A stretch of 64,000 nt of DNA from Clostridia bacterium (GCA_900757025.1 CAAEMG010000007.1:23339-87338); one strand, 5' to 3'; shown: positions 16,677-26,265, counted from the first letter of the stretch. The notes: generated by a model not told the origin, from the letters alone. Program-made: numbers and translations.

Positions 16677-17879
16677 TTATTTGCTTTTTTCAGCTCTTTC
16701 CAAAACTTTGTCAAGTATGTCCATAGCCTCAAGAACTTCACTTTCGCTTATTATAAGGGCAGGAACAAATCTTATTACGTTTCCGCCTGCTCCTACAAGA
16801 AGAAGTCCGTTTTCGATTGCATCTGCAACTACAGGGCCGGCAGGAATCGAAAGTTCAATGCCCTGCATAAGGCCTATGCCTCTTACATCTGAAATAATGC
16901 TGTATTTATCTTTAAATTCAAGAAGTTTCTTTGTAAGAAGAGCTCCCTGTTTTTTAACATTTTCAAGAACTCCGCCGTTAAAAAGCTCGTCCATAACAAC
17001 TGTGCCGGCTGATGTTGCAAGGCTGTTTCCGCCGAATGTTGACGCATGGTCGCCCGGCTTAAAAGCCTCTGCCGCACTGTCTTTTGCCATCATTGCGCCG
17101 ATAGGAACGCCACCTGCAAGACCCTTTGCAAATGCCGCAGCATCAGGCTCTACGCCGAATGTCTGATATGCAAAAAGTTCGCCTGTTCTGCCCACGCCGC
17201 ACTGAACCTCGTCAAAAAGAAGGAGCATATCGTTTTTGTCACAAAGCTCTCTAACCTTTTTAAGATATTCCTTGTCGGCAGGTATAATTCCGCCTTCGCC
17301 CTGAACAGGCTCAAGAAGAACCGCACAAGTATTTTCATCAACAGCAGATTCAAGAGCTTCAAAGTTGTTGAAAGGAACGTGCTTAATTCCCGGAAGCATT
17401 GGGTCAAGACCTTTATGATATTTGTCCTGTCCTGTTGCCGTAACTGCACCGTATGTTCTGCCGTGGAAAGATTTTTCCATAGCAATTATATCTCTGCCTT
17501 TTTTGCCTTTCATTGTGGCATATTTTCTTGCAAGTTTAAGCATAGACTCTATAGACTCGGCACCGCTGTTGCAGAAGAAAACTTTGTCAAAGCAGCTGTG
17601 TTCGCAAAGTTCTTCGGCAAGAGTAATCTGTGGCTCTGTATAGTAAAGGTTTGAAACGTGCATAAGTTTCTGGCACTGTTCGGCAATTTTCGCACAAAGT
17701 TTAGGGTGGCTGTAGCCAAGAGAGTTTACGGCTATGCCAGCAACAAAATCAAGATATTTTTTTCCGTCCATATCCCATACATAAACGCCCTGACCATGGT
17801 CAAAAGCTATAGGGAAACGGCTGTATGTATTCATAACTACCTTTGCGCCACGCTGTGCAAGTTTTTCTGTATTGTTCAT
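16677..17879 (-). CDS. argD: Acetylornithine aminotransferase
   Basis: PLP-dependent class III aminotransferase converting N-acetylglutamate semialdehyde to N-acetylornithine. Of 400 residues, the family marks are FCNSGAESIE, FHGRTYGAVTATG, LLEPVQGEGGI, LLLFDEVQCGVGRTG and the PLP lysine in AAFAKGLAGGVP, followed by STFGGNSLA. It is the last biosynthetic gene of argC-argJ2-cdd1-argJ1-argB-argD, 24 bases after argB. Confidence 0.95.
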   Translation of the reverse strand: MNNTEKLAQRGAKVVMNTYSRFPIAFDHGQGVYVWDMDGKKYLDFVAGIAVNSLGYSHPKLCAKIAEQCQKLMHVSNLYYTEPQITLAEELCEHSCFDKVFFCNSGAESIESMLKLARKYATMKGKKGRDIIAMEKSFHGRTYGAVTATGQDKYHKGLDPMLPGIKHVPFNNFEALESAVDENTCAVLLEPVQGEGGIIPADKEYLKKVRELCDKNDMLLLFDEVQCGVGRTGELFAYQTFGVEPDAAAFAKGLAGGVPIGAMMAKDSAAEAFKPGDHASTFGGNSLATSAGTVVMDELFNGGVLENVKKQGALLTKKLLEFKDKYSIISDVRGIGLMQGIELSIPAGPVVADAIENGLLLVGAGGNVIRFVPALIISESEVLEAMDILDKVLERAEKSK

Positions 17880-17903
17880 TTTTATATCAATCCTTTCAAA
17901 AAC

Positions 17904-18788
17904 TTATATCTTCTCTATCATAGTACCGATACCTTTTGTTGTCAAAAGTTCAAGTATAAGGCAGTGTTTAATTCGTCCGTCAAGAATATGAACATTGTTT
18001 ACGCCTTTGTTTACTGCCTCAAGACAACATTCAACCTTAGGTATCATTCCGCCGGAAATAGTTCCGTCATCAATAAGTCCCTGAACATCATCGGCTTTTA
18101 TAAAGCTCATAATTGAAGAAGGGTCATTTACATCTTTAAGCACGCCTGCAACATCTGTAAGGAATACAAGTTTTTCCGCTTTAAGCGCACCTGCTATTGC
18201 AACAGCCATATAGTCTGCGTTTATGTTGTATGTATTTCCTTTTTCGTCTTTGCCTATAGGAGCTATAACAGGAATTATGTCGCTTTTTATAAGAGAATTA
18301 ATCATTGCTGGGTCAACGAATTTAATTTCGCCTACGCAGCCGTAATCAACGCCGTTTGCTGGGTGTATTTTTTCTGCTGTAACTGTTCCGCCGTCTTTGC
18401 CCGATATACCCACAGCCTTAACGCCGTTAAGCTCAATATCAGTAACAATCTGCTTGTTTACTTTTCCCGTAAGAACCATTTCAACAACTTCCATTGTTTC
18501 TTTGTTTGTAACTCGAAGTCCGTCAACAAATTTAGATTCAATTTCAAGTCTTTTAAGAAAAGCATTAATGTCAGGGCCACCGCCATGAACAATTACAGGG
18601 TGCATACCCACAAACTTCATAAGGGCAATATCTTTTATTATTGTTTCCTTAATTTCAGGGTTTATAAGTGCGCTGCCGCCGTATTTAATTACTATTGTTT
18701 TGTCGTTAAAATCTCTTATGAAAGGAAGCGCCTCGGTAAGGGTATGTGCCTTTTTTATATAATCGTCAATTCCAAAATCAGCTGCCAT
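17904..18788 (-). CDS. argB: Acetylglutamate kinase
   Basis: Phosphorylates N-acetylglutamate in arginine synthesis. Of 294 residues, IVIKYGGSAL (about 31-40), VIVHGGGPDINAFLKRL, NADYMAVAIAGALKAEKLVFLTDVAGVL and ISGGMIPKVECC are classic amino-acid kinase elements. The N-terminal helix and length match the arginine-sensitive hexameric type, so feedback inhibition is possible but not shown. AAGGAGA precedes the ATG. Confidence 0.97.
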   Translation of the reverse strand: MAADFGIDDYIKKAHTLTEALPFIRDFNDKTIVIKYGGSALINPEIKETIIKDIALMKFVGMHPVIVHGGGPDINAFLKRLEIESKFVDGLRVTNKETMEVVEMVLTGKVNKQIVTDIELNGVKAVGISGKDGGTVTAEKIHPANGVDYGCVGEIKFVDPAMINSLIKSDIIPVIAPIGKDEKGNTYNINADYMAVAIAGALKAEKLVFLTDVAGVLKDVNDPSSIMSFIKADDVQGLIDDGTISGGMIPKVECCLEAVNKGVNNVHILDGRIKHCLILELLTTKGIGTMIEKI

Positions 18789-18822
18789 TTATTACATCTC
18801 CTTTAATTTAGGCTGCCGTATA

Positions 18823-20043
18823 TTATGAACGGTAGTCTCCGTTAATTTTTACATAGTCATAGCTTAAATCGCATCCCCAGGCAGTAGCCTTTTTGCTGCC
18901 TTCGGAAATTTTGATGTTTACCGTAATTTCTTTTTCGCTTAAAATATTTGCCGCTTTTTCTTCGTCAAAAACAATAGGTGTACCGTTATCCATAAGAAGA
19001 ATGTCGCCTTTTGCACTTTCAAAAACAATGTCAACCTTTGTAGGGTCAAATTTTACGCCGCTGTAGCCCATTGCACACAAAACTCTGCCCCAGTTTGCGT
19101 CTTCGCCAAACATAGCCGCTTTAACAAGGCTGCTTTTTACAACTGATTTTGCCATTGTTTTTGCGTCCTGCTCAGTTGCCGCACCGTTTACGTTTACTTC
19201 TATAAATTTTGTTGCGCCTTCACCGTCACGAACAAGATTTTTTGCAAGTCTTTCGTTTACATAGTGAAGAGCTTCTTTAAATGTATCATAATCCTTGCCT
19301 TCGGAAGCGATTTCTTCGTTTTCGGCAAGACCGTTTGCCATTACTATAATTGTATCGTTTGTGCTTGTGTCGCCGTCTACCGAAACCATGTTGTAGGTTG
19401 TCTGGATATCGGCTTTAAGAGCCTTGTTTAAAAGTTCTTTGCTTATAGCACAGTCTGTTGTTACAAAAGCAAGCATAGTAGCCATATTAGGGCAAATCAT
19501 TCCGCTTCCCTTTGCCATGCCGCCCATATGAACTGTTTTTCCGCCTATTTCAAATTCAACGGCAACTTCTTTGCTGTATGTATCTGTTGTCATTATTGCC
19601 TCTGCCGCAAGAAGAGCGTCACTTCTTTCATAGCCGAGGTTTTTATATGTGCTTTCAATACCGGCTGTTACGGTTTCGATAGGGAATGTTGCACCTATAA
19701 CGCCTGTTGAAGCTGTAAGAATTGTGTTTTCGTCAACGCCAAGGCAGTCGGCATATTTTTTTGCCATTTCCTTGTTGCTTTTAACGCCAAGCTCACCTGT
19801 GCAGGCATTGGCATTTCCGCTGTTTATTGCAACACCGTTTATTTTTGCTCCGCTTTCCATAATAGCCATGTTTCTTGTTACGCTTGTTGCCTTAACAACA
19901 TTTGTTGTAAAAGCCGCAGCGGCTGTTGCCGGAACATCGCTTGCTATAAGAGCCAAATCCTTAACGCCTTTTTTTATGCCTACTGCAGCTCCCGTTGCTC
20001 TGAAACCTTTTGCCGCCGTTACCGAACCGTCTATAATTTTCAT
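18823..20043 (-). CDS. argJ: ArgJ, glutamate N-acetyltransferase (copy 1)
   Basis: Transfers acetyl from N-acetylornithine to glutamate; some members also use acetyl-CoA. The 406-residue precursor should self-cleave in KGSGMICPNMATML between Ala188 and Thr189, Thr becoming the nucleophile. SVDGDTSTND is intact. AGGAGG is 9 bases before the ATG ending at 20043, so the longer frame from 20085 is rejected. A second, clearly divergent argJ lies upstream with cdd1 between, which is unusual. This copy is closer to the canonical motifs. Confidence 0.94.
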   Translation of the reverse strand: MKIIDGSVTAAKGFRATGAAVGIKKGVKDLALIASDVPATAAAAFTTNVVKATSVTRNMAIMESGAKINGVAINSGNANACTGELGVKSNKEMAKKYADCLGVDENTILTASTGVIGATFPIETVTAGIESTYKNLGYERSDALLAAEAIMTTDTYSKEVAVEFEIGGKTVHMGGMAKGSGMICPNMATMLAFVTTDCAISKELLNKALKADIQTTYNMVSVDGDTSTNDTIIVMANGLAENEEIASEGKDYDTFKEALHYVNERLAKNLVRDGEGATKFIEVNVNGAATEQDAKTMAKSVVKSSLVKAAMFGEDANWGRVLCAMGYSGVKFDPTKVDIVFESAKGDILLMDNGTPIVFDEEKAANILSEKEITVNIKISEGSKKATAWGCDLSYDYVKINGDYRS

Positions 20044-20063
20044 TTTGCTTTTTCCTCCTGTTT

Positions 20064-20309
20064 TCAGTCTTTCCAAGTTTGCCATTTCAGCTTATATTCA
20101 TCGTGAACATCATTTTCGGCAAAATACACGGCAAGGCGATACACATAAAGCACACACCTGTCAATTTTACAGCCTGCCTTTAAACAGCTTTCTTCAAAAA
20201 GCTCCTCAGGATTTTTCCCTTTTAAATCCTCAAGAGATTTTATGCCTATATCAAACAAATGCTGTTCCATGTTTTTGCCAACACCCGGTATTTTTCGCAA
20301 ATCACTCAT
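20064..20309 (-). CDS. Cdd1-family helix-hairpin-helix protein
   Basis: An 81-residue protein with a helix-hairpin-helix start (RKIPGVGKNMEQHLFDIGI) and the conserved CKIDRCVLYVYRLAVYFAEN and LKWQTWKD. It matches the Pathogenicity locus (Cdd1) family, whose function is not known; the HhH motif suggests nucleic acid binding. Its ATG overlaps the stop of argJ2 by 4 bases and argJ1 starts 20 bases after it, so it is embedded in the arginine operon. Confidence 0.8.
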   Translation of the reverse strand: MSDLRKIPGVGKNMEQHLFDIGIKSLEDLKGKNPEELFEESCLKAGCKIDRCVLYVYRLAVYFAENDVHDEYKLKWQTWKD

Positions 20310-21535
20310 GTTCTCGACCTGTATTCTCCGTTTATTCTTACATATTCGTGTCCCAAATCGCAGCCCCAGCTTTTAGCCGAAGCATCGCCGTCACGAAGAC
20401 GAATTTTAACAAATATATCTCTTTCCCCAAGTATTGATGCCGCAATATTTTCGTCAAAGCGAACAGGCTCACCCTCACTCATAAGTGTCATTTTTCCGCC
20501 TTCGCTTTCAAAATCCATATCTATTTTTCTCTGGTCGAAATATCCTCCGCTTGAGCCCATAGCCGCTATAATTCTGCCCCAGTTTGCGTCCTCTCCGTAC
20601 ATAGCCGTTTTAACAAGGTTATTTGTAACTATAGCCTTAGCCATAAGGCGTGCATCTTTTTCGCTTTTTGCTCCCGTTATTTCAACCTCTATAAATTTGC
20701 TTGCTCCTTCGCCGTCATGTATAACATCTCTGGCAAATTTCTCATTCATAAAATGAATTGCTTTGGCAAATTCCTCATAAAACTCATTTTCTTCCGTTAT
20801 TTTTTCGTTTCCCGCCATGCCGTTTGCAATAACAAGTGCCATATCGTTTGTACTTGTTGCTCCGTCTACGGAAATCATGTTGTATGTTTCCTTAACGGAA
20901 TCGTAAAGTGCCTTCTGCAAAAGCTCATGGCTTATATTTATATCTGTTGTTATAAAAGAAAGAACAGTTGCCATATTGGGGTGAATCATTCCGCTTCCCT
21001 TTGCCATGCCGCCTATAATAACCTGTTTTCCGCCAATATTAAGCTGAAGTGCCATTTCTTTTATAAAAGTATCTGTTGTTATAATTCCCGATGCGGCGTT
21101 TCTTGCGCCGTCTCTTTTGTGTGTCAAATCCGGAAATGTATCTTTAATTCCTTTAACTATTGTGTTCATAGGCATATCAAGGCCGATAATGCCTGTTGCC
21201 GCCGTAAGAACCTCTTCTTTTTCAACACCGAGGCAGTCGGCAAAGGTTTTTGCCATAAGCTCGTTATCTCTTATGCCCTGTGTTCCCGTGCAGGCGTTGG
21301 CATTGCCGCTTATGGCGGCTATGCCTCTTATTTTTTTGCCTGCCTTTGTTATTTTTTCATTCCATAAAAGAGGTGCGGCTTTAACTATATTGGTTGTGTA
21401 TACCCCTGCCGCTTCTGCCGGAACATCACTTGTTACAAGGGCGATGTCTTTCTTAACTTTTTTTATGCCTATATGTTTGCCTGCCGCTTTAAAACCTTTT
21501 GGAGCTGTTATTCCTCCGTCTGTAACTCTGAACAA
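20306..21535 (-). CDS. ArgJ homologue (copy 2)
   Basis: A 409-residue ArgJ paralogue. The self-cleavage region reads KGSGMIHPNMATVL, with Ala189-Thr190 kept, but Met to Val just after the nucleophile; SVDGATSTND has Ala where copy 1 and most ArgJ have Asp. The catalytic Thr and overall length are preserved, so it is probably an enzyme, possibly with altered substrate use or efficiency. The start is TTG, 8 bases from AGGAGG; the nearby ATG is out of frame. It follows argC by 44 bases. Confidence 0.9.
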   Translation of the reverse strand: MFRVTDGGITAPKGFKAAGKHIGIKKVKKDIALVTSDVPAEAAGVYTTNIVKAAPLLWNEKITKAGKKIRGIAAISGNANACTGTQGIRDNELMAKTFADCLGVEKEEVLTAATGIIGLDMPMNTIVKGIKDTFPDLTHKRDGARNAASGIITTDTFIKEMALQLNIGGKQVIIGGMAKGSGMIHPNMATVLSFITTDINISHELLQKALYDSVKETYNMISVDGATSTNDMALVIANGMAGNEKITEENEFYEEFAKAIHFMNEKFARDVIHDGEGASKFIEVEITGAKSEKDARLMAKAIVTNNLVKTAMYGEDANWGRIIAAMGSSGGYFDQRKIDMDFESEGGKMTLMSEGEPVRFDENIAASILGERDIFVKIRLRDGDASAKSWGCDLGHEYVRINGEYRSRT

Positions 21536-21579
21536 GGCTCATGCCTCCTTTATGAATACGTGTATTTTTATGCAAATAT

Positions 21580-22623
21580 TTATGCAGGGAAAATAGGTGG
21601 GAATGAAAGGCCTGTTTTTTCGTCAAGACCGAAAAGTATGTTCATGTTCTGAACTGCCTGTCCTGCCGCACCTTTAACAAGGTTGTCTATTGCACCCACA
21701 ACAATTACTCTGTTTGTTCTTTCATCTATTGTAAACCCAATGTCAACAAAGTTTGAACCCTTAACCCATCTTGTTTCAGGGAAAACGCCCTTCTTTGTAA
21801 GACGGATAAAGTATTCTTTGCCGTAATATTTTTCATATATTGCTTTAATATCTTCATAAGATACTTTCTTTTTAAGTGTTGCATAGCAAGTTGCAAGTAT
21901 TCCTCTGTTCATAGGTATAAGATGAGGAGTAAATGTAAGAGTTATTTTTTTGCCTGCCGCATAGCCAAGCTGTTCCTCTATTTCGGGAGTATGTCTGTGG
22001 CTTGCAAGCTTATATGCTTTAACTGTTTCGTTGCACTCGTCAAACATATTTGCAAGGTTAAGGCCTCTTCCTGCCCCTGTAACGCCTGATTTTGCGTCAA
22101 CTATAATTGTATCCGTATCAATAATTCCTTCCGCAACAAGAGGACGAAGGCTGAGAATTGAGCATGTTGTGTAGCAGCCCGGGTTTGCAATAAGCTGCTG
22201 ACCCTTTATTTTATCCCTGTTTACTTCGCAAAGACCGTAAACGGCTGTTTTAAGAAGTTCTCTTCCTTCATGTTTAACGCCGTACCATGCTTCATATTCA
22301 TCTGCATCTTTAAGACGGAAATCTGCGCCAAAGTCGATTACCTTTGTTTTTGAAAGAATGTCTTCATTAACGACTTTGGCTGTAACTCCGTGAGGAAGAG
22401 CCATGAATATAACGTCACATTCCTCTGCAAGTTTTTCCATATCCATATCATCAAGAACGGTTTCGTTTATCTGTCTGTAATTTTCATATACCTCGTCAAA
22501 ACTTTTGCCCACATAGCTGTGTGCTGTCATTTTAACTATTTCTACCTCTGGGTGCTGCATAAGTATACGAACAAGCTCGTTGCCGGCATATCCTGTAGCT
22601 CCGACTATTCCTGCTTTTATCAT
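21580..22623 (-). CDS. argC: N-acetyl-gamma-glutamyl-phosphate reductase
   Basis: NADPH-dependent reductase of arginine synthesis. Of 347 residues, the Rossmann start GIVGATGYAGNELVRIL and the active-site Cys in IANPGCYTTCSIL are clear, with the substrate His region HRHTPEIEEQL and HLIPMNRGILAT. GGAGG is 8 bases from the ATG ending at 22623; the in-frame ATG two codons upstream is too close and the longer frame lacks a site. It is the first gene of the leftward arginine operon. Confidence 0.96.
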   Translation of the reverse strand: MIKAGIVGATGYAGNELVRILMQHPEVEIVKMTAHSYVGKSFDEVYENYRQINETVLDDMDMEKLAEECDVIFMALPHGVTAKVVNEDILSKTKVIDFGADFRLKDADEYEAWYGVKHEGRELLKTAVYGLCEVNRDKIKGQQLIANPGCYTTCSILSLRPLVAEGIIDTDTIIVDAKSGVTGAGRGLNLANMFDECNETVKAYKLASHRHTPEIEEQLGYAAGKKITLTFTPHLIPMNRGILATCYATLKKKVSYEDIKAIYEKYYGKEYFIRLTKKGVFPETRWVKGSNFVDIGFTIDERTNRVIVVGAIDNLVKGAAGQAVQNMNILFGLDEKTGLSFPPIFPA

Positions 22624-22660
22624 TTTCATAACCTCCGTTTCAATTTTCTGTGTCAACATT

Positions 22661-22695
22661 TTAATAATTATACATACTTTTTAAAAAATATGCAA
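22661..22695 (-). promoter_or_regulatory. argC promoter with overlapping ArgR-like box
   Basis: Minus strand -35 TTGCAT (22690-22695), 17-base spacer, -10 TATAAT (22667-22672). The -10 lies inside TGTATAATTATTAA (22661-22674), which agrees at 12 of 14 positions with the common ARG box TGAATAATTATTCA. Repression by an ArgR/AhrC protein is inferred. Confidence 0.75.
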
Positions 22696-22712
22696 GAAAT
22701 TTTAAAAAACAA

Positions 22713-22747
22713 TTGAATTTTTATATTATACCATATATAATTACATA
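22713..22747 (+). promoter_or_regulatory. argG promoter with overlapping ArgR-like box
   Basis: -35 TTGAAT (22713-22718), 17-base spacer, -10 TATAAT (22736-22741). TATATAATTACATA (22734-22747) is a weaker ARG-box match (9 of 14) placed over the -10, mirroring the argC side. Two boxes facing each other over about 70 bases would suit cooperative ArgR binding. Confidence 0.65.
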
Positions 22748-22763
22748 GTACATATTCAGACAA

Positions 22764-22796
22764 AAATTTTTCCGTTTGTTGTTTGCGGAAAAATTT
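22764..22796 (+). other. Perfect 11-bp inverted repeat in the argG leader
   Basis: AAATTTTTCCG and CGGAAAAATTT pair without mismatch around an 11-base loop, about 15 bases after the likely transcription start and 31 bases before the argG ATG. No T-run follows on the plus strand, so it is not a simple terminator there; an mRNA-stability or regulatory role is possible. Confidence 0.6.
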
Positions 22797-22827
22797 AATT
22801 ACATATTATATAGGGAGGCATTTTAAA

Positions 22828-24048
22828 ATGGCAAAAGAAAAAATCGTTCTTGCCTACTCAGGCGGACTTGACACAACAGTTATTATCCCTTGGCTTAAAG
22901 AAAACTACAACGACGCAGAAGTTATAGCAGTATGCGGAAACGTAGGACAGGGCAAGGAAACAGAAGGTCTTGAAGAAAGAGCCCTTAAAACAGGCGCAAG
23001 CAAACTTTATATCGAAGATTTAACAGAAGAATTTTTAACAGAGGCAGTTATTCCTTGTATCAAAGCTAATGCTGTTTACGAAGGCAAATACCTTCTCGGT
23101 ACATCAATGGCAAGACCTATAATTGCAAAAAGACTTGTTGAAATTGCTCGTAAAGAAGGCGCAACTGCTATCTGCCACGGTGCAACAGGCAAAGGAAACG
23201 ACCAGGTTCGTTTTGAACTTACAATAAAAGCACTTGCTCCTGACCTTAAAATTATTGCTCCTTGGAGACTTGATACATGGAAAATGCAGTCAAGAGAAGA
23301 CGAGGTTGCTTACCTTGAGGCAAGAGGAATTGAAGCACCTGTTAAAAAAGGCGACAGCTACAGCCGTGACAGAAATATCTGGCACATCAGCCATGAAGGT
23401 CTTGAACTTGAAGACCCGGCAAACGAGCCAAACTATGAACACCTTCTTAAACTTGGCGTTTCTCCCGAAAAAGCTCCAGATAAAGATACATACGTTACTC
23501 TTACATTTGAAAAAGGCGTATGCACAGCTATCAACGGCAAAAAAATGGGCCCTGTTGAAATTCTTACAGAGCTTAACAAAATCGGCGGCGAAAACGGCAT
23601 AGGCATTACAGATATCTGCGAAAACCGTGTTGTAGGCATGAAGTCAAGAGGCGTATACGAAACACCCGGCGGAACAATTCTTTACTATGCTCACCGTGAA
23701 CTTGAATACCTTACACTTGACAAACAGACACAGGCTTGGAATGAAATCTGCTCAACTAAATTTACAGAGCTTGTTTACAGCGGCGAATGGTTCACACCTC
23801 TTCGTGAATCACTTTCAGCATACTTTGACAGCGTAAACGAAGTTGTTACAGGTGAAGTTAAACTTAAACTTTACAAAGGCAACATTATTTCAGCCGGTTC
23901 AACAAGCCCATACTCACTCTACAATGAGTCAATCGCTTCCTTCACAACAGGCGAACTTTACAACCACAAAGACGCTGACGGTTTCATCAACCTCTTCGGT
24001 CTTCCATTAAAGGTTCGTGCTATGATGAAGCAGAACATGAACAAATAA
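22828..24048 (+). CDS. argG: Argininosuccinate synthase
   Basis: ATP-dependent joining of citrulline and aspartate. Of 406 residues, the P-loop-like [10 protein letters not shown] (about 9-18), [28 protein letters not shown] and [16 protein letters not shown] are family signatures. GGGAGG lies 9 bases before ATG 22828; a longer frame from 22783 runs through the leader hairpin and is rejected. A terminator separates it from argH. Codon use here is strongly biased to favoured codons, consistent with high expression. Confidence 0.97.
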   Translation: MAKEKIVLAYSGGLDTTVIIPWLKENYNDAEVIAVCGNVGQGKETEGLEERALKTGASKLYIEDLTEEFLTEAVIPCIKANAVYEGKYLLGTSMARPIIAKRLVEIARKEGATAICHGATGKGNDQVRFELTIKALAPDLKIIAPWRLDTWKMQSREDEVAYLEARGIEAPVKKGDSYSRDRNIWHISHEGLELEDPANEPNYEHLLKLGVSPEKAPDKDTYVTLTFEKGVCTAINGKKMGPVEILTELNKIGGENGIGITDICENRVVGMKSRGVYETPGGTILYYAHRELEYLTLDKQTQAWNEICSTKFTELVYSGEWFTPLRESLSAYFDSVNEVVTGEVKLKLYKGNIISAGSTSPYSLYNESIASFTTGELYNHKDADGFINLFGLPLKVRAMMKQNMNK

Positions 24049-24079
24049 TTTTTTGTTTAAACTATAATGATTAAACTTA

Positions 24080-24110
24080 GGGAAGCAGTTTTAATGCTTC
24101 CCTGTTTTTT
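24080..24110 (+). terminator. Terminator between argG and argH
   Basis: GGGAAGCA and TGCTTCCC stem with a 7-base loop, followed by TGTTTTTT. It should reduce read-through so that argH is made at a lower level, unless argH has an unseen promoter. Confidence 0.85.
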
Positions 24111-24134
24111 AAATAAGAAAGGACGTTTATAATA

Positions 24135-25517
24135 ATGAGCAAACTTTGGGGCGGACGCTTTACAAAGCAGACAGACAGCTTTACAGACCATTTTCATTCT
24201 TCCATATCTTTTGACCAGAGAATGTATAAAGAAGATATAACAGGCAGCATTGCCCATGCCGGTATGCTTGGCGCACAGGGAATTATTCCTCTTGAAGACG
24301 CAAAACTTATACAGAAAACTCTTAAAGAAATACTTGCGGATATAGAAGCAGGCAAAGTTGAATTTGACGAAAAAGCCGAAGACATCCATATGAATATAGA
24401 AACAATTCTTATAGAAAGAATAGGCGATGTTGGCAAACGCCTCCACACAGGCAGAAGCCGTAACGACCAGGTTGCCCTTGATATAAGAATGTATGTAAAA
24501 GAAGAAATTACAAACATAAAGGCTCTTATACTTGACCTTGAAAAAGAGCTTAACGAAATTGCAAAGAAAAACACAGACACAATTATGCCCGGCTATACTC
24601 ATCTTCAAAGAGCACAGCCTATTACATTTGCACATCATGTGCTTGCCTATGTTGAAATGCTTAAAAGAGACTATGACCGTCTTACAGACACATATAAACG
24701 TACAAACGTGCTTCCTCTTGGCAGCGGCGCTCTTGCAACAACAACATATCCTCTCGACAGATATATGGTTGCAAAAGAGCTTGGCTTTGACGGCGTAACT
24801 CTTAACAGCCTTGACGGCGTTTCAGACAGGGATTTTTGTATTGAGCTTTTAAACGCTCTTTCAATACTTATGATGCACCTTAGCCGTTTCTGTGAGGAAA
24901 TAATTCTTTGGAGCAGCCATGAATTTAAGTTTGTTGAGCTTGATGACGCCTATTCAACAGGCTCAAGCATTATGCCACAGAAGAAAAACCCCGATATGGC
25001 AGAGCTTATAAGAGGAAAAACAGGCAGGGTTTACGGCTATCTTATGGGCCTTCTTACAACTATGAAGGGACTTCCTCTTGCATACAACAAAGATATGCAG
25101 GAAGATAAAGAAGGTGTTTTTGCCGCAATAGACACAGTTAAAATGTGCCTTCCTGTATTTACAAGAATGGTTGCCACTATGACCGTTCGCAAGCAGAATA
25201 TGTATGAGGCTGCAAAGGGCGGCTTCACAAACGCAACAGACGCCGCAGACTGGCTTGTTAAACAGGGCGTTCCTTTCAGAGATGCCCATGCAATTATAGG
25301 TCAGCTTGTGCTTTACTGCATAAACAACAACACAAACCTTGACGACCTTTCAATAGAAGAATACAAGGCAATTTCCCCTGTTTTCAACGAAAGTGTATAT
25401 GACGCAATAAAGGTTGAAAAATGCGTTGAAGCAAGAAATGTTGTTGGCGGTCCTTCAAAACAATACACAACAAAGCTTATTGCGGAAAACGAGGAATACT
25501 TCAAAAACCTTAAATAA
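24135..25517 (+). CDS. argH: Argininosuccinate lyase
   Basis: Last step of arginine synthesis, fumarase/aspartase superfamily. Of 460 residues, [13 protein letters not shown] at the start, [33 protein letters not shown] and the signature [11 protein letters not shown] (about residues 277-287) are present. AAAGGACG precedes the ATG. It follows argG after an internal terminator and is followed 18 bases later by a small flavin-fold protein. Confidence 0.97.
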   Translation: MSKLWGGRFTKQTDSFTDHFHSSISFDQRMYKEDITGSIAHAGMLGAQGIIPLEDAKLIQKTLKEILADIEAGKVEFDEKAEDIHMNIETILIERIGDVGKRLHTGRSRNDQVALDIRMYVKEEITNIKALILDLEKELNEIAKKNTDTIMPGYTHLQRAQPITFAHHVLAYVEMLKRDYDRLTDTYKRTNVLPLGSGALATTTYPLDRYMVAKELGFDGVTLNSLDGVSDRDFCIELLNALSILMMHLSRFCEEIILWSSHEFKFVELDDAYSTGSSIMPQKKNPDMAELIRGKTGRVYGYLMGLLTTMKGLPLAYNKDMQEDKEGVFAAIDTVKMCLPVFTRMVATMTVRKQNMYEAAKGGFTNATDAADWLVKQGVPFRDAHAIIGQLVLYCINNNTNLDDLSIEEYKAISPVFNESVYDAIKVEKCVEARNVVGGPSKQYTTKLIAENEEYFKNLK

Positions 25518-25535
25518 AACAGGAGGCTTAAGTTT

Positions 25536-26003
25536 ATGGAAAGAAAAATGAGAAGACAGGACAGGCTTGCCACAGCCGAAGAAACAGCAGAAATTTTAAA
25601 TGAAGCTCTTTACGGCATACTTTCTACTGCCGGCAATGAAAATATGCCCTACGGTGTGCCTTTAAGCTATGTTTATGTAAACGGCTACATATATTTCCAT
25701 TGTGCAAAGGAAGGCAGAAAACTTGACAATATGGCACAAAACAGCCATGTTTGCTTTACAGCTGTTTCAAAAGCCGAAACACTTGCCGATAAATTTTCCG
25801 TAAACTTCAGGTCTGCCGTTGTTGAGGGCAAAGCCGAAAAGGTTGAAGATGAAAAAGAAAGACTTACAGCCTTTACGGAAATTATAAAAAAATACAGCCC
25901 AAACTTTATTAAAGAAGGCATGGAGTATATAGAAAAAGGTGCATCCGCAGCACTTATATACAAAATTGTGCCCGAAAGCATAAGCGGAAAACTGAGACGA
26001 TAA
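25536..26003 (+). CDS. Pyridoxamine 5'-phosphate oxidase family protein (NimA-like split barrel)
   Basis: A 155-residue FMN-binding split-barrel protein, with YGILSTAGNENMPYGVPLSYVYVNGYIYFHCAKEGRKLDNM near the N-terminus, as in the Pyridox_ox_2 or 5-nitroimidazole-reductase-like group. Such proteins often reduce nitro compounds or bind flavin or haem; the substrate is unknown. AGGAGG precedes the ATG. It shares a transcript with argH by position only. Confidence 0.8.
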   Translation: MERKMRRQDRLATAEETAEILNEALYGILSTAGNENMPYGVPLSYVYVNGYIYFHCAKEGRKLDNMAQNSHVCFTAVSKAETLADKFSVNFRSAVVEGKAEKVEDEKERLTAFTEIIKKYSPNFIKEGMEYIEKGASAALIYKIVPESISGKLRR

Positions 26004-26012
26004 AAAATGTTG

Positions 26013-26039
26013 GCACTGCCTTAATGGCAGTGCTTTTTT
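26013..26039 (+). terminator. Terminator of the argH unit
   Basis: GCACTGCC and GGCAGTGC stem with a 5-base loop and six T. Confidence 0.9.
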
Positions 26040-26044
26040 GATGT

Positions 26045-26265
26045 GAATTAGGGTTTGACGAATACTCATTTTTGTTTAAAGCCACCAACCTTTTGTCATG
26101 TTAAGTTTGCGGAATCTATGTATTCCGCCTGCGAATTCCTCTTTGCGGAACGGCTCGTTCAGAATTTTCCTTTGGAAAATTCTTGACCAAGCAAAATTCC
26201 TGAGCAAAGGAAGGCTTGTAGGGTGTTGGGGCAAAGCCCCAAGGTCTTAAACAAATCAAAATTTT
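26045..26265. repeat. Dispersed intergenic repeat, family 1, copy 4
   Basis: Begins with TTTGACGAATACTC, then CTTTTGTCATGTTAAG, then several short GC-richer inverted stretches (GAATTTTCC/GGAAAATTC near 26162-26182), and ends with TTGGGGCAAAGCCCC as in copy 1. It fills most of the 321-base gap before the rubrerythrin terminator. Confidence 0.6.
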
